Shown here: positions 37,857 through 47,470 of the stretch, one piece after another
Numbering within the stretch: position 1 is the stretch's first letter
Layout: each line of letters opens with the position of its first letter
Translations under genes and position numbers: made by a program
The notes under the pieces: generated by a model
What the model saw: only the letters and a program-made list of their open reading frames with translations
What the model was told of the DNA's origin: nothing
Database searches by the model: none
Source: Chromatiales bacterium
GTDB lineage: Bacteria; Pseudomonadota; Gammaproteobacteria; Steroidobacterales; GCA-2729495
Length of the DNA stretch: 64,000 nt
Direction: 5' to 3'
NCBI GenBank assembly: GCA_016789885.1
Contig: JAEUPZ010000018.1
Span: 1 to 64,000 of the forward strand

Positions 37857-39485
37857 TTATACGGTCGACCGGCGGGCTGTCATGTGCAGGTCCGCCGGGC
37901 GGAGCCCCACGGCGAGCAGCGCCGCGAAATAGGCCACGCCGCCGCCCGCCACGGCCGCCGTGAGCCACAGGCTGCGCGTCAGCACCGGCGCTTCGAGCCA
38001 GGCCGGCAGCGGCGGCACGAACTCCACCAGCAGCACCGCCATCACGCCGGCCGCCACGGCCACCCGCAGCACGAATTTCGCCCGCGTCGCGGCCGGCGCC
38101 AGCACGGCGTCGCGCCGCAGCCCGCGATAGAGCAGCGTCGCGTTGACGAAGGCCCCCAGGGCCGTGCCGGCGGCGAGGCCCGCGTGGGGCGACGGAAGCC
38201 CCAGCCAGGCCCAGGGCACCACGACACCGATGTTGAAGGCCATGCTGGTGCCGAGGGCGATGAGGCCGATGCGCACCGGCGTACGCGTGTCCTGCCGGGC
38301 GAAGAAGCCCGGGGCCAGCACCTTGACGAGGCAGAAGCCGGTCAGCCCCACGGCGTAGGGCACGAGGCTGTCGGCCGAGGCGCGAACGTCGCCCGCACCG
38401 AACGCCCCGCCGAAGAAGAGCGTGGCGAGCATGGGCCCCGCCAGCACGGCGATTCCCACCGACGCGGGCACCGCGATCAGCAGCGTGAGCCTGATGGCCC
38501 AGTCCAGCGTCGCGCCGAAGTCTGACCGGGCGCCGGCAGCGTGCTGGCGCGAGAGGTTCGGCAGGATCACCGTCGCCAGCGCGATGCCGAAGACGCCCAG
38601 CGGGAACTCCATCAGCCGGTCCGAGTAGTAGAGCCAGCTGATGCTGCCGGTGACGAGGAACGACGCGATCAGCGTGTCGAGCAGGATGCTGACCTGGGCC
38701 ACCGACGAGCCGAAGAGGCCCGGGATCATCAGCGTCAGGATCTTGCGCACGCCCGGATGGCGCCAGCCCCACTTCGGCCGCGGGGCCAGGCGCAGGCGGG
38801 CCAGCGACGGCCACAGGCAGGCGAGCTGCACCACGCCCGCGGTGAAGACGCCGGCGGCCAGCGCAATCCCGGGCCGGCTGTACAGCGGGGCCACCCAGGC
38901 GGCGAAGCCGATCATCACGACGTTGAGGAGCACCGGCGAGAAGGCCGCTGCCGCGTACCGGTGGTAGGTGTTCAGGATCCCGCCGGCCAGTGCCGCGAGC
39001 GACACGAACAGCAGGTAAGGGAAAGTCCAGCGCAGCATCGCGACGGACAGGTCGTAGCGGTCGGCCTCGGCCGCGCCCGCCCCGGCGACGAATCCCGGCG
39101 CGAAGACCGCGATGAACACCGGCGCGAGCAGCACGCCGACGGCCGTCACGCCGAACAGGATCACCGCGAGGGTGCCGGCGGCCCGGTCCACCAGTTCCTG
39201 GACCTCGGCCCGGGACCGGCCCTCGTCGTACTCGGCGAATACCGGCACGAAGGCCTGGGAGAAGGAGCCCTCGGCGAAGAAGCGGCGGAAGATGTTCGGG
39301 ATGCGGAAGGCGACGAAGAACGCGTCCATGACGACCGACGCGCCGAAGAACCGGGCGTAGACGATGTCGCGGACCAGCCCGAGCACCCGGGACAGCAGCG
39401 TGAACAGCCCGACCACTCCGGTGGAGCGCAGCAGGCGGCGGCCGGTGACGGGCGCCGCGCCAGCAGGGTCGGGGGGGGAAGCCAT
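37857..39485 (-). CDS. murJ: lipid II flippase MurJ (MviN)
   Basis: A 542-residue polytopic protein of the MVF family, about 14 helices. Typical segments are [20 protein letters not shown] and [18 protein letters not shown] near the N-terminus, and [15 protein letters not shown] in the second half. It flips lipid II across the inner membrane for peptidoglycan synthesis. It is the first gene of the murJ-ribF-ileS-lspA operon, diverging from rpsT. Confidence 0.96.
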   Translation of the reverse strand: MASPPDPAGAAPVTGRRLLRSTGVVGLFTLLSRVLGLVRDIVYARFFGASVVMDAFFVAFRIPNIFRRFFAEGSFSQAFVPVFAEYDEGRSRAEVQELVDRAAGTLAVILFGVTAVGVLLAPVFIAVFAPGFVAGAGAAEADRYDLSVAMLRWTFPYLLFVSLAALAGGILNTYHRYAAAAFSPVLLNVVMIGFAAWVAPLYSRPGIALAAGVFTAGVVQLACLWPSLARLRLAPRPKWGWRHPGVRKILTLMIPGLFGSSVAQVSILLDTLIASFLVTGSISWLYYSDRLMEFPLGVFGIALATVILPNLSRQHAAGARSDFGATLDWAIRLTLLIAVPASVGIAVLAGPMLATLFFGGAFGAGDVRASADSLVPYAVGLTGFCLVKVLAPGFFARQDTRTPVRIGLIALGTSMAFNIGVVVPWAWLGLPSPHAGLAAGTALGAFVNATLLYRGLRRDAVLAPAATRAKFVLRVAVAAGVMAVLLVEFVPPLPAWLEAPVLTRSLWLTAAVAGGGVAYFAALLAVGLRPADLHMTARRSTV

Positions 39486-39518
39486 CCGCGGCGCAGTCTA
39501 CCCGCGAGCCCCCCGCTA

Positions 39519-39547
39519 TTGACATACCCCGGGGCTGGCCAAAGAAT
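39519..39547 (+). promoter_or_regulatory. promoter of rpsT
   Basis: A perfect TTGACA (39519-39524) is followed after 17 bases by AAGAAT (39542-39547). The start of rpsT is 105 bases further, leaving a leader of about 100 bases that could host S20 autoregulation. Confidence 0.65.
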
Positions 39548-39652
39548 ACGCGGCCCCGATGCGGGCGGCATGCGGCCGCCCGGCACCATCGCCGGGCGCA
39601 TACGCCGTCAAACGGGCGCCTTCAAACAGGTGCCTTCACTTCAGGGACTATC

Positions 39653-41117
<1,465 letters not shown>

Positions 41118-41387
41118 TCAGCCCGCCTGGGCTGCGGGCTCGACGCTGACGATGCGGTGGCTGCGCGGGCCGCGGGTGGCGAAGCGCACGGTGCCCGCCA
41201 CCTTGGCGAACAGCGTGTGGTCGCGGCCCATGCCGACGTTGGGGCCGGCCCGGAACTCGGTGCCGCGCTGGCGCACCAGGATGCTGCCGGGCGTCACGGC
41301 CTGGCCACCGAACTTCTTGAGCCCGAGTCGCTTCGACTCGGAGTCGCGCCCGTTGCGGGTACTGCCGCCTGCCTTTTTATGAGCCAT
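41118..41387 (-). CDS. rpmA: 50S ribosomal protein L27
   Basis: An 89-residue protein beginning [20 protein letters not shown], with the canonical [15 protein letters not shown] and GRDHTLFA segments. It is a 50S protein near the peptidyl-transferase centre. The N-terminus starts directly with AHKKAGG, so no Firmicute-type cleaved extension is present. It starts 3 bases after rplU. Confidence 0.97.
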   Translation of the reverse strand: MAHKKAGGSTRNGRDSESKRLGLKKFGGQAVTPGSILVRQRGTEFRAGPNVGMGRDHTLFAKVAGTVRFATRGPRSHRIVSVEPAAQAG

Positions 41388-41390
41388 GAC

Positions 41391-41702
41391 TTACTCCGTG
41401 ATGCCCGTGATCTCGACCAGCGTGAAGGCCTGCCGGTGCCCGTGCATGCGCTTGTAGTTCTGGCGCCGCCGGAACTTGATGACGCTGATCTTGTCGTGGC
41501 GGTCCTGGCTGAGCACGCGGCCGGTGACGCGGGCACCGGCGAGCAGCGGCTGGCCGACCTTGATCGAGGCGCCCTCACCGACCAGCAGCACATCGTTGAA
41601 CTCGACGGTGGCGCCGGCATCGGCCTCCAGCTTCTCGACCTTGACCTTCTCCCCGGGGGCAGCGCGGTACTGCTTGCCACCGGTCGTGAAGACTGCGTAC
41701 AT
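41391..41702 (-). CDS. rplU: 50S ribosomal protein L21
   Basis: A 103-residue protein matching bacterial L21: MYAVFTTGGKQYRAAPGEKV, the GARVTGRVLSQDRHDK region and RRRQNYKRMHGHRQ near the C-terminus. It binds 23S rRNA. First gene of the rplU-rpmA-obgE operon, with a recognisable promoter upstream and divergent from ispB. Confidence 0.97.
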   Translation of the reverse strand: MYAVFTTGGKQYRAAPGEKVKVEKLEADAGATVEFNDVLLVGEGASIKVGQPLLAGARVTGRVLSQDRHDKISVIKFRRRQNYKRMHGHRQAFTLVEITGITE

Positions 41703-41751
41703 CTGTGTTACTCCAGCCGGGCACGGAAGGCGCCCGGGAAAAAGAGCGGGA

Positions 41752-41780
41752 AGTCTAGAGGCTTAGGGGCGCCGGATCAA
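41752..41780 (-). promoter_or_regulatory. promoter of rplU-rpmA-obgE
   Basis: On the minus strand TTGATC (41780-41775) and TAGACT (41757-41752) are spaced by 17 bases, giving a transcript start near 41745 and a leader of about 43 bases. The rest of the 257-base gap to ispB shows GC-rich repeats but no other clear signal. Confidence 0.65.
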
Positions 41781-41959
41781 TGCCGCCCTGCCCGGGGCGG
41801 GGCACCCCCGGCATCAAGCCACCGGGGACCCCGGGCAGCGGGCGCCACGGGCGCCCCGGGACTGCACCGGCCGCCGGCGCCAGCCGCGGCCGCAGAGGGC
41901 TGTCCGCCGGCGGCGGCCGAGGTATACAGCCCCCGCGCCGGCGGGCATTATTCGGCGCC

Positions 41960-42958
41960 ATGCACCTGGTACAACCTGCGCCCGGCCAGTTCGACCTGGC
42001 CGCCGTCCGCGCGCTGCTCGGCGACGACTGGCCGGCCGTCAACCGCGAGATCCAGGCCCGCGTCGGCAGCGACGTCGCCCTCGTCAGCAGCGTGGCCCAC
42101 TACATCATCGGCAGCGGCGGCAAGCGCCTGCGCCCACTGATCACGCTGCTGTCGGCCCGCGCCTGCGGCTACGAAGGCGACCGCCACATCGTCGCGGCGG
42201 CCATCATCGAGTTCATCCACACGGCCACGCTGCTCCACGACGACGTCGTCGACGGCTCCCAGCTGCGCCGCGGGCAGGACACGGCCAACAGCGTCTTCGG
42301 CAACGAGGCCAGCGTGCTGGTGGGCGACTTCCTCTACTCGCGCGCCTTCCAGATGATGGTGCAGGTCGGCCAGATGCGGCTGATGGACGTCATGGCGGAC
42401 GCGACGAACACCATCGCCGAGGGCGAGGTGCTGCAGCTGATGAACTGCCGCGACCCGGACACCACCGAGGCGCGGTACATGGAGGTCATCTATCGCAAGA
42501 CCGCCAGGCTCTTCGAGGCCGGCGCCCAGGTGGGCGCGATCCTCGCCGCCCAGAGCCGCGCCGTCGAGGATGGCATGGTCACCTACGGTCGCGAGCTGGG
42601 CCTCGCCTTCCAGCTGGTCGATGACGCGCTCGATTACGACGCGGACCGGGACGAGTTCGGCAAGAACATCGGCGACGACCTGGCCGAGGGCAAGCCGACC
42701 CTGCCCCTCATCTACGCGTTGCGCCGGGGATCGCCCCGGGAGCAGCTGGCGATCCGGCGCGCCATCGAGGAAGGCGGACGCGACGACATCGCCACGATCC
42801 GGGCGGCCATCCAGCGCACCGGCGCCCTGGCCTACACGTCGGGCCGTGCCCGCGAGTGCGCCGTCCGCGCCCGCGAGGCCCTCGACCGCGTCCCGGACTC
42901 GCCCTACAAGCGCGCCCTCGAGGACCTGGCGGACTTCGCCGTCGAGCGCCGCTACTGA
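41960..42958 (+). CDS. ispB: octaprenyl/polyprenyl diphosphate synthase
   Basis: A 332-residue trans-prenyltransferase. It has GGKRLRPLITLL, the first aspartate-rich motif in LLHDDVVDGSQLRRG and the second in QLVDDALDYDAD. It makes the side chain of ubiquinone. Position opposite rplU is the conserved proteobacterial arrangement. The ATG at 41960 was chosen because the conserved N-terminus (LVQPAPGQFDLAAV) starts there; the long upstream open frame is unstructured. Confidence 0.94.
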   Translation: MHLVQPAPGQFDLAAVRALLGDDWPAVNREIQARVGSDVALVSSVAHYIIGSGGKRLRPLITLLSARACGYEGDRHIVAAAIIEFIHTATLLHDDVVDGSQLRRGQDTANSVFGNEASVLVGDFLYSRAFQMMVQVGQMRLMDVMADATNTIAEGEVLQLMNCRDPDTTEARYMEVIYRKTARLFEAGAQVGAILAAQSRAVEDGMVTYGRELGLAFQLVDDALDYDADRDEFGKNIGDDLAEGKPTLPLIYALRRGSPREQLAIRRAIEEGGRDDIATIRAAIQRTGALAYTSGRARECAVRAREALDRVPDSPYKRALEDLADFAVERRY

Positions 42959-42965
42959 ACGCGAC

Positions 42966-42994
42966 TTGCTGGCGGCAGCGGCGACGCGTATAAA
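42966..42994 (+). promoter_or_regulatory. promoter of tRNA-Pro
   Basis: TTGCTG (42966-42971) and TATAAA (42989-42994) are 17 bases apart, and the -10 ends 11 bases before the tRNA. It overlaps no gene and begins 7 bases after the ispB stop. Confidence 0.75.
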
Positions 42995-43005
42995 GGCGCC
43001 CCCGA

Positions 43006-43082
43006 CGGGGTGTAGCTCAGCCTGGTAGAGCGCTTGCTTCGGGAGCAAGAGGTCGCAGGTTCGAATCCTGTCACCCCGACCA
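43006..43082 (+). tRNA. tRNA-Pro (anticodon CGG)
   Basis: A 77-base cloverleaf: acceptor CGGGGTG/CACCCCG, D-arm AGCTCAGCCTGGTAGAGC, anticodon stem CTTGC/GCAAG around TTCGGGA, T-arm AGGTTCGAATCCT and encoded CCA. Anticodon CGG reads CCG. Confidence 0.96.
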
Positions 43083-43097
43083 TTCCCGCCAGCGGGG

Positions 43098-45095
43098 TTA
43101 CATCCCCGCTGCCCGGTTCCCGGTCCCGCCCGCCGCTGCCCGCCCCTGCCAGGCGAGAACGGCTTGCGCCAGCTCCAGCCGCGTCGCTTCCGGCAGCCAG
43201 TCGAAGGCCGGCATGGCCCGGCCCGTCAGGCTGTCCGGCGCCCCCGCGGGCCTGCCCCGGGCGATGAACGCCGCCAGGGCCTCGACCGAGCCCGCGGCAA
43301 CCAGCCTGGAGGCGGCCAGCGGAATGCCCAGGCCCTCGACACCCTCGCCGTCGGCGCCGTGGCAGGCACCGCAGTAAGCAGCAAACGACCCCGTAGCTGC
43401 CGGCGTTGCGCCGGCAGCCACGACCGGGCCCCGGTCAGCCATGCCGAAGGCCTGCACCGGCCCCGCGACGGGCGCCGGCGCCTCGACGACGGCGATCGGC
43501 GACGGCACGCCGGGCGCAAGCCGCGCCAGGGCCAGGAGGCCGCCGAGGCCGGCCAGCAGCGGCAGCGCGAGGCTGGCCCGGAGCGACGGCACCCCGCGGC
43601 CGGCCACCGCCGGCCATGACGTCGCCACGGCAACCAGCAGGATGGCCGTGCACACCACCACCGAGACCCGCAGGATGAAGACCAGCATCCCGGGCGACCA
43701 GATGCCGCCGGCGTCCCACAGCGCCGTCAGGTCAGCGGCTGTAGCCGGCGGGACCTCGCGGAAGCCGGCCTGCGCCCACCCGCTCTCGTACCAGCGCTGC
43801 ACCAGCGTGAAGAGGCTCGCGATGATCGCGAAGCCGAAGGCATAGCCGGTCTGGCGCAGCGTCCCGAAGAGCCCGGACACGAGGCCCGCCCGCTCGGGTG
43901 GCGCGTGGGCCAGCAGCAGCGCGTTGTTCGGCGTGAAGAAGAGCCCGGTCCCGAGCCCGATGACCACCAGCGCGGGATAGAGCGCGCCGGGCAGCGTGTC
44001 GACGGTGACCGCGAGCAGCAGCAGGTAGCCGGCGGCCCGCACGAGCGCGCCCGCCGTGGCGAGCCCGTCGGCGCTGACGCGGTCGGCGGCGCGGCCTGCC
44101 CAGGGGCTCGCCACCGTCGTCACGAGCGCCGACACGGCCATGATGAAGCCGACGTCCCAGGCCCGGATCTCGAGCCCGCTGAGCAGCACGATGGGCAGCA
44201 CGAAAAGCGTCAGCGGCAGGCTGGCGTACATCGCCGTGAAGGCGACCGCGGCGCGCGTGAAGGCGGGGTTGCCCCGGAACAGTCCCAGGTCGACCAGAGG
44301 CTCGGCCACCCGCCGCTGCCGCCGCAGGAACAGCGCGAGGAAGAGCCACCCGGCCGCGAACACGGCCCAGGCCCACGGGTCCCGGTGGTTGTCCTCCACC
44401 GGCAGCCGGTTGCAGCCGAACAGCAGCCCGAAGAGCGCGAGGGTGAGGTAGCCGGCACCGGCCACGTCGAAGCGCCGCGTCGCGCCTGGCACGGCCATCG
44501 GCCGGCGGAAGTCCAGCACGCCAAGGGCGAGCACGATGGTCAGCACCGCCAGCGGGATGCGGCTCGCGAAGGTCGCGCGCCAGTCGTAGGCATCGAGCAG
44601 CCAGCCCGCGAAGATGGGCCCGAGGATGAAGCCGGCCGCGTTCGCGGCCTGCAGCACGCCGAGCGCCCGCCCCCGCCGCTCAGCGCCGTAGATGCGCGTC
44701 GCGATGGCGAAGGTGGTCGGCAGGAACAGCGCCATGCCGAGCCCCTGCACGAGCCGCAGCACGATCAGCGTCGGCACGTCTGGCGCGAAGGCGCAGGCGA
44801 TCATCGCCAGCGAGTAAAGGACCGTGCCCGCCTGGAACAGCCGCACGTGCCCCCAGGCATCCGCCAGGCGCGCTGCCAGCAGCATCGGTCCGGTGGCGGC
44901 GATCAGGTAGCCGAGCGCGACCCAGACGATCTCGGCGGTGTCCGAGTCGAGATCCTCGATCATGTCCGTGAAGGCCAGCGGGATGAAGCTGGAGTCGAGA
45001 CTCGCCAGCACCGTGGCCAGCACGAGCACGAACATGATCAGCGCGACGCGCCAGGGCGCGTAGCCCGCCGGCGCCTCGATGGCTGCCGCAGCCAT
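43098..45095 (-). CDS. major facilitator transporter fused to a C-terminal cytochrome c domain
   Basis: A 665-residue protein. Residues 1-480 are an EmrB/QacA-like (DHA2) major facilitator with about 14 helices: LASLDSSFIPLAF, the RLADAWGHVRLF loop and LGVLQAANAAGFILGPIFAGWLL (motif C). Residues about 480-540 add further hydrophobic helices. The C-terminal 95 residues form a class I cytochrome c with the heme site YCGACHGADGEG (Cys575) and a Met ligand in GRAMPAFDWLP. The heme domain should face the periplasm. Fusion of a transporter to cytochrome c is unusual. The gene follows a membrane protein that has a paralogue next to UbiD. Confidence 0.85.
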   Translation of the reverse strand: MAAAAIEAPAGYAPWRVALIMFVLVLATVLASLDSSFIPLAFTDMIEDLDSDTAEIVWVALGYLIAATGPMLLAARLADAWGHVRLFQAGTVLYSLAMIACAFAPDVPTLIVLRLVQGLGMALFLPTTFAIATRIYGAERRGRALGVLQAANAAGFILGPIFAGWLLDAYDWRATFASRIPLAVLTIVLALGVLDFRRPMAVPGATRRFDVAGAGYLTLALFGLLFGCNRLPVEDNHRDPWAWAVFAAGWLFLALFLRRQRRVAEPLVDLGLFRGNPAFTRAAVAFTAMYASLPLTLFVLPIVLLSGLEIRAWDVGFIMAVSALVTTVASPWAGRAADRVSADGLATAGALVRAAGYLLLLAVTVDTLPGALYPALVVIGLGTGLFFTPNNALLLAHAPPERAGLVSGLFGTLRQTGYAFGFAIIASLFTLVQRWYESGWAQAGFREVPPATAADLTALWDAGGIWSPGMLVFILRVSVVVCTAILLVAVATSWPAVAGRGVPSLRASLALPLLAGLGGLLALARLAPGVPSPIAVVEAPAPVAGPVQAFGMADRGPVVAAGATPAATGSFAAYCGACHGADGEGVEGLGIPLAASRLVAAGSVEALAAFIARGRPAGAPDSLTGRAMPAFDWLPEATRLELAQAVLAWQGRAAAGGTGNRAAGM

Positions 45096-45104
45096 GCGTG
45101 GGGC

Positions 45105-45764
45105 TCAGGGCTTGACGGTGCCGAGGAAGGCGGCAGCCGCCACGAGGAGCCACATGGACAGGGCCGCGACGATGGCCTTGCGGCGGCGGACGCGCAGCAT
45201 CCGCTCGCCGGTGGCCGTATCGCCCGCCAGCAGCCGCTCGATGGCCGGGCGCCACTGGGCACTGACGGCACGCAGGGCCATGCCGACGGCGATGATCGCC
45301 GCGAAAACGAGGAACTTGGCCGCGAGCCAGGCGGATCCACCGTCAGCCGCCCTCAGTCCGCGCAGGCCAAGGTAGAGCATGGCCGCGAAAACCGCCGCCC
45401 GGGTCGCCAGGTCGAGGCGCCGGAGCAGCACGGCCCCCGGCCCATCGTGGCGGAAGTGGAGGTAGACCAGCGCCGCTGTCCAGACAAGCGCGGCAGCCCA
45501 CAGCGGCGCAAGGGCCGTCGCCGGCAGCGGCTCGCCCCAGGGCACGGCCAGCGTGAAGCCCACCGGCAGCATCAGCACCAGCGCCAGCCGCGGCGCCAGG
45601 TCGATGGTCATGACGAGGTCGCGGATGCGGTTGCGCTCGGCGACCGTCAACCCCGGGCGGGACATGGCACCACCACCGAGGAATACGCCGAGGTCTGCGC
45701 CGAGCCAGTAGGCAAACAGCAGGATGTGCGCGTAGCGGTAGAGATTGTGTGCGTCGGCGTCCAA
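45105..45764 (-). CDS. integral membrane protein, paralogue of the protein at 12900-13571
   Basis: A 219-residue protein with about six helices and apparently a TTG start. It shares with its paralogue the N-terminal YRYAHILLFAYWLGADLG, the MTIDLAPRLALVLMLPVG segment and the C-terminal AAAFLGTVKP. The histidine in helix 1 is conserved in both. It lies 9 bases upstream of the transporter-cytochrome fusion, so the two are likely co-expressed. A heme-binding or redox role is plausible given the cytochrome partner, but no firm family name can be given from the sequence alone. Confidence 0.68.
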   Translation of the reverse strand: MDADAHNLYRYAHILLFAYWLGADLGVFLGGGAMSRPGLTVAERNRIRDLVMTIDLAPRLALVLMLPVGFTLAVPWGEPLPATALAPLWAAALVWTAALVYLHFRHDGPGAVLLRRLDLATRAAVFAAMLYLGLRGLRAADGGSAWLAAKFLVFAAIIAVGMALRAVSAQWRPAIERLLAGDTATGERMLRVRRRKAIVAALSMWLLVAAAAFLGTVKP

Positions 45765-45847
45765 CGGCGGCGGGCGGCCTCAGGCGCTCGGGGAATGGTC
45801 ATAAGGATAATACATTTCCCGGGGCGGCCGCCCCGCGCGCCATCGCC

Positions 45848-45885
45848 AAAAGCAAGGCCCCGGCCGCCTCGCGGCGGCCGGGGCC
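45848..45885 (-). terminator. Rho-independent terminator of the OmpA-family gene
   Basis: A perfect 13-base stem (GGCCCCGGCCGCC at 45856-45868, complement 45873-45885, loop TCGC) followed on the minus strand by TTGCTTTTGG. It lies 27 bases after the stop of the OmpA-like gene. Confidence 0.8.
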
Positions 45886-45912
45886 CTGGTCGTCAGTCGC
45901 GGAGTGCGGCCG

Positions 45913-47037
45913 TCAGTCCGGCTGGTCGCAGTCCGTCCGCTGGAGCACGACACGGCGGTTCTGCCTGCGGCCTTCGGCGGTCGTGTTGTCGGCGATCGGC
46001 TGGCTCTCGCCCTTGCCAACCACCTTCAGACGTCCCGGCGCGACGCCCCGCTCCTCGAGGTACCTCGCCACGGTCGCCGCGCGCCGCTCCGACAGCCCCT
46101 GGTTGTAGGCCTCGGAACCCACGCTGTCCGTATGGCCCGTGACGGTGCCGGAGATGAACTTCAGCCGCTTCAGGTTCTCGACCACCTCGTCGAGGATGAC
46201 CTTGTCTTCCGCCGTCAGGTCGGCCGAGCCGAAGGCGAACTGCAGCTGGCGGGTGACGTCGCAGGAACAGCCCTGCGGGCCGACCCGGTCGCCCTTCGGC
46301 GTATCGGGACACTGGTCGATGGAGTCGATCACGCCGTCACCGTCGCTGTCAGCCGGCGGGGGCGGCGGGGGCGGCGGCGGCGGGGGGGGCGGTGGTGCCG
46401 CGGCAGCCACCGGCGCAGCCGCCGGGGCCGGCGTGGAGCCCAGCGCCACCGAGAAGCCGACGTTGATGATCCAGTCGCTCAGGCTCGAGTTGTCGAAGCC
46501 CTGGACCGTGCGCGCGTTGTCGACCTGGAAGCCGCCGTCCTGCCAGCGATACAGCATCTCGGCACGCAGCGACAGGCGGTTCTTGTAGAGCTTCCCCAGG
46601 GCACCGAAGCCCGCCTGCAGCTGCAGGTCATCGCGGTCGGAGTTGCCGTCGATGTCGGTGTTGACCACGCCGATCCCCGCCAGCAGGAACGGCGAGATCA
46701 CGCCGCTGCGGTTGTAGAGGTTCATGACGTTGAGGTTGATGGCCGTCTGGTCCTGGTCCAGCACCCGTACGGCACCCTCTCCTCCATCCACGCTGCCGTC
46801 GCCGCTCAGGTTCAGCAGGTTGATGTCGAGTTCGAGGTTCCAGTGGTTGCTCAGGGCGTAGCCGAAGCCGATCAGGCCGCCGACGACCTCATCGTCGACG
46901 GACCGGTCATCGTCGGCCACGATGTAGCTGCCCATGCCCTTTATGTAGGCCTGCCCGACGTCTTCGGCAGCCTGGGCACCGCCATGGGCAAGCAACAGGC
47001 TACCCCCGGCCGCCAGGGTCAATGCGGTCTTTCGCAT
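45913..47037 (-). CDS. OmpA-family outer-membrane protein with polyproline linker and calcium repeats
   Basis: A 374-residue protein with an AAGGA site, a signal peptide ending AQA, an eight-strand-type beta barrel (about 25-210), a linker with an uninterrupted run of fourteen prolines, thrombospondin type 3 calcium repeats (DSDGDGVIDSIDQCPDTPKGD) and a C-terminal OmpA peptidoglycan-binding domain (VTGHTDSVGSEAYNQGLSE, RRNRRVV-like RRQNRRVV). The architecture is that of OprF/OmpA porins, with the C-terminal domain anchoring peptidoglycan. It is monocistronic. Confidence 0.9.
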   Translation of the reverse strand: MRKTALTLAAGGSLLLAHGGAQAAEDVGQAYIKGMGSYIVADDDRSVDDEVVGGLIGFGYALSNHWNLELDINLLNLSGDGSVDGGEGAVRVLDQDQTAINLNVMNLYNRSGVISPFLLAGIGVVNTDIDGNSDRDDLQLQAGFGALGKLYKNRLSLRAEMLYRWQDGGFQVDNARTVQGFDNSSLSDWIINVGFSVALGSTPAPAAAPVAAAAPPPPPPPPPPPPPPADSDGDGVIDSIDQCPDTPKGDRVGPQGCSCDVTRQLQFAFGSADLTAEDKVILDEVVENLKRLKFISGTVTGHTDSVGSEAYNQGLSERRAATVARYLEERGVAPGRLKVVGKGESQPIADNTTAEGRRQNRRVVLQRTDCDQPD

Positions 47038-47470
47038 GGTGGTCGTCCTTAAAAAAGATGTTGTTTGATCGGGCGGCCCTGCCCCCCGGTCGGGCCGGCG
47101 CGGCGCTCCCTCAGCCACCACGCAGCGGATAAGTTACCGGAACTCGGCCGACAATCCCATGGGTTCCGGCAGCCCCCGGGGCGGTGGGCCCGCAGGGATC
47201 GTCCGCGCCGCGCCCGGGGGGCTGCACGGGCCGGGCGGCCGGCGCTGGGCCACCAGACGGCGGCGGCCGCAACCGGCCCTCTGGCAGGCGGGCCGCTACT
47301 TGCCTACGGCAGGCCCTCGCGGTAGGGTTCTCGGCAATTTCACTGCACGCCTGCCGCATCCGGGGGAGTTGCTGCACAGGCTTCGAGACCGGGCTTCGGT
47401 TGCGCCGCCGCGCGACCGGCCGTCAGGGCGTGATCGTCACCGCACCGTCCGCGTACCAAGGGGGATATTC
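47038..47470. other. 433-base divergent intergenic region
   Basis: This region separates the OmpA-like gene from the large secreted protein. I see only weak promoter-like pairs: TTGTCG-N17-TATCCG on the minus strand (about 47115-47154, towards the porin) and TTGCCT-N17-TAGGGT on the plus strand (47300-47328, towards the secreted protein). The rest is GC-rich without repeats or an RNA gene that I can recognise. Confidence 0.4.

Noticed and set aside
46355..46400. Long C/G run in the OmpA-like gene as a frameshift site
   Set aside because: It encodes an in-frame polyproline linker flanked by intact barrel and OmpA domains.
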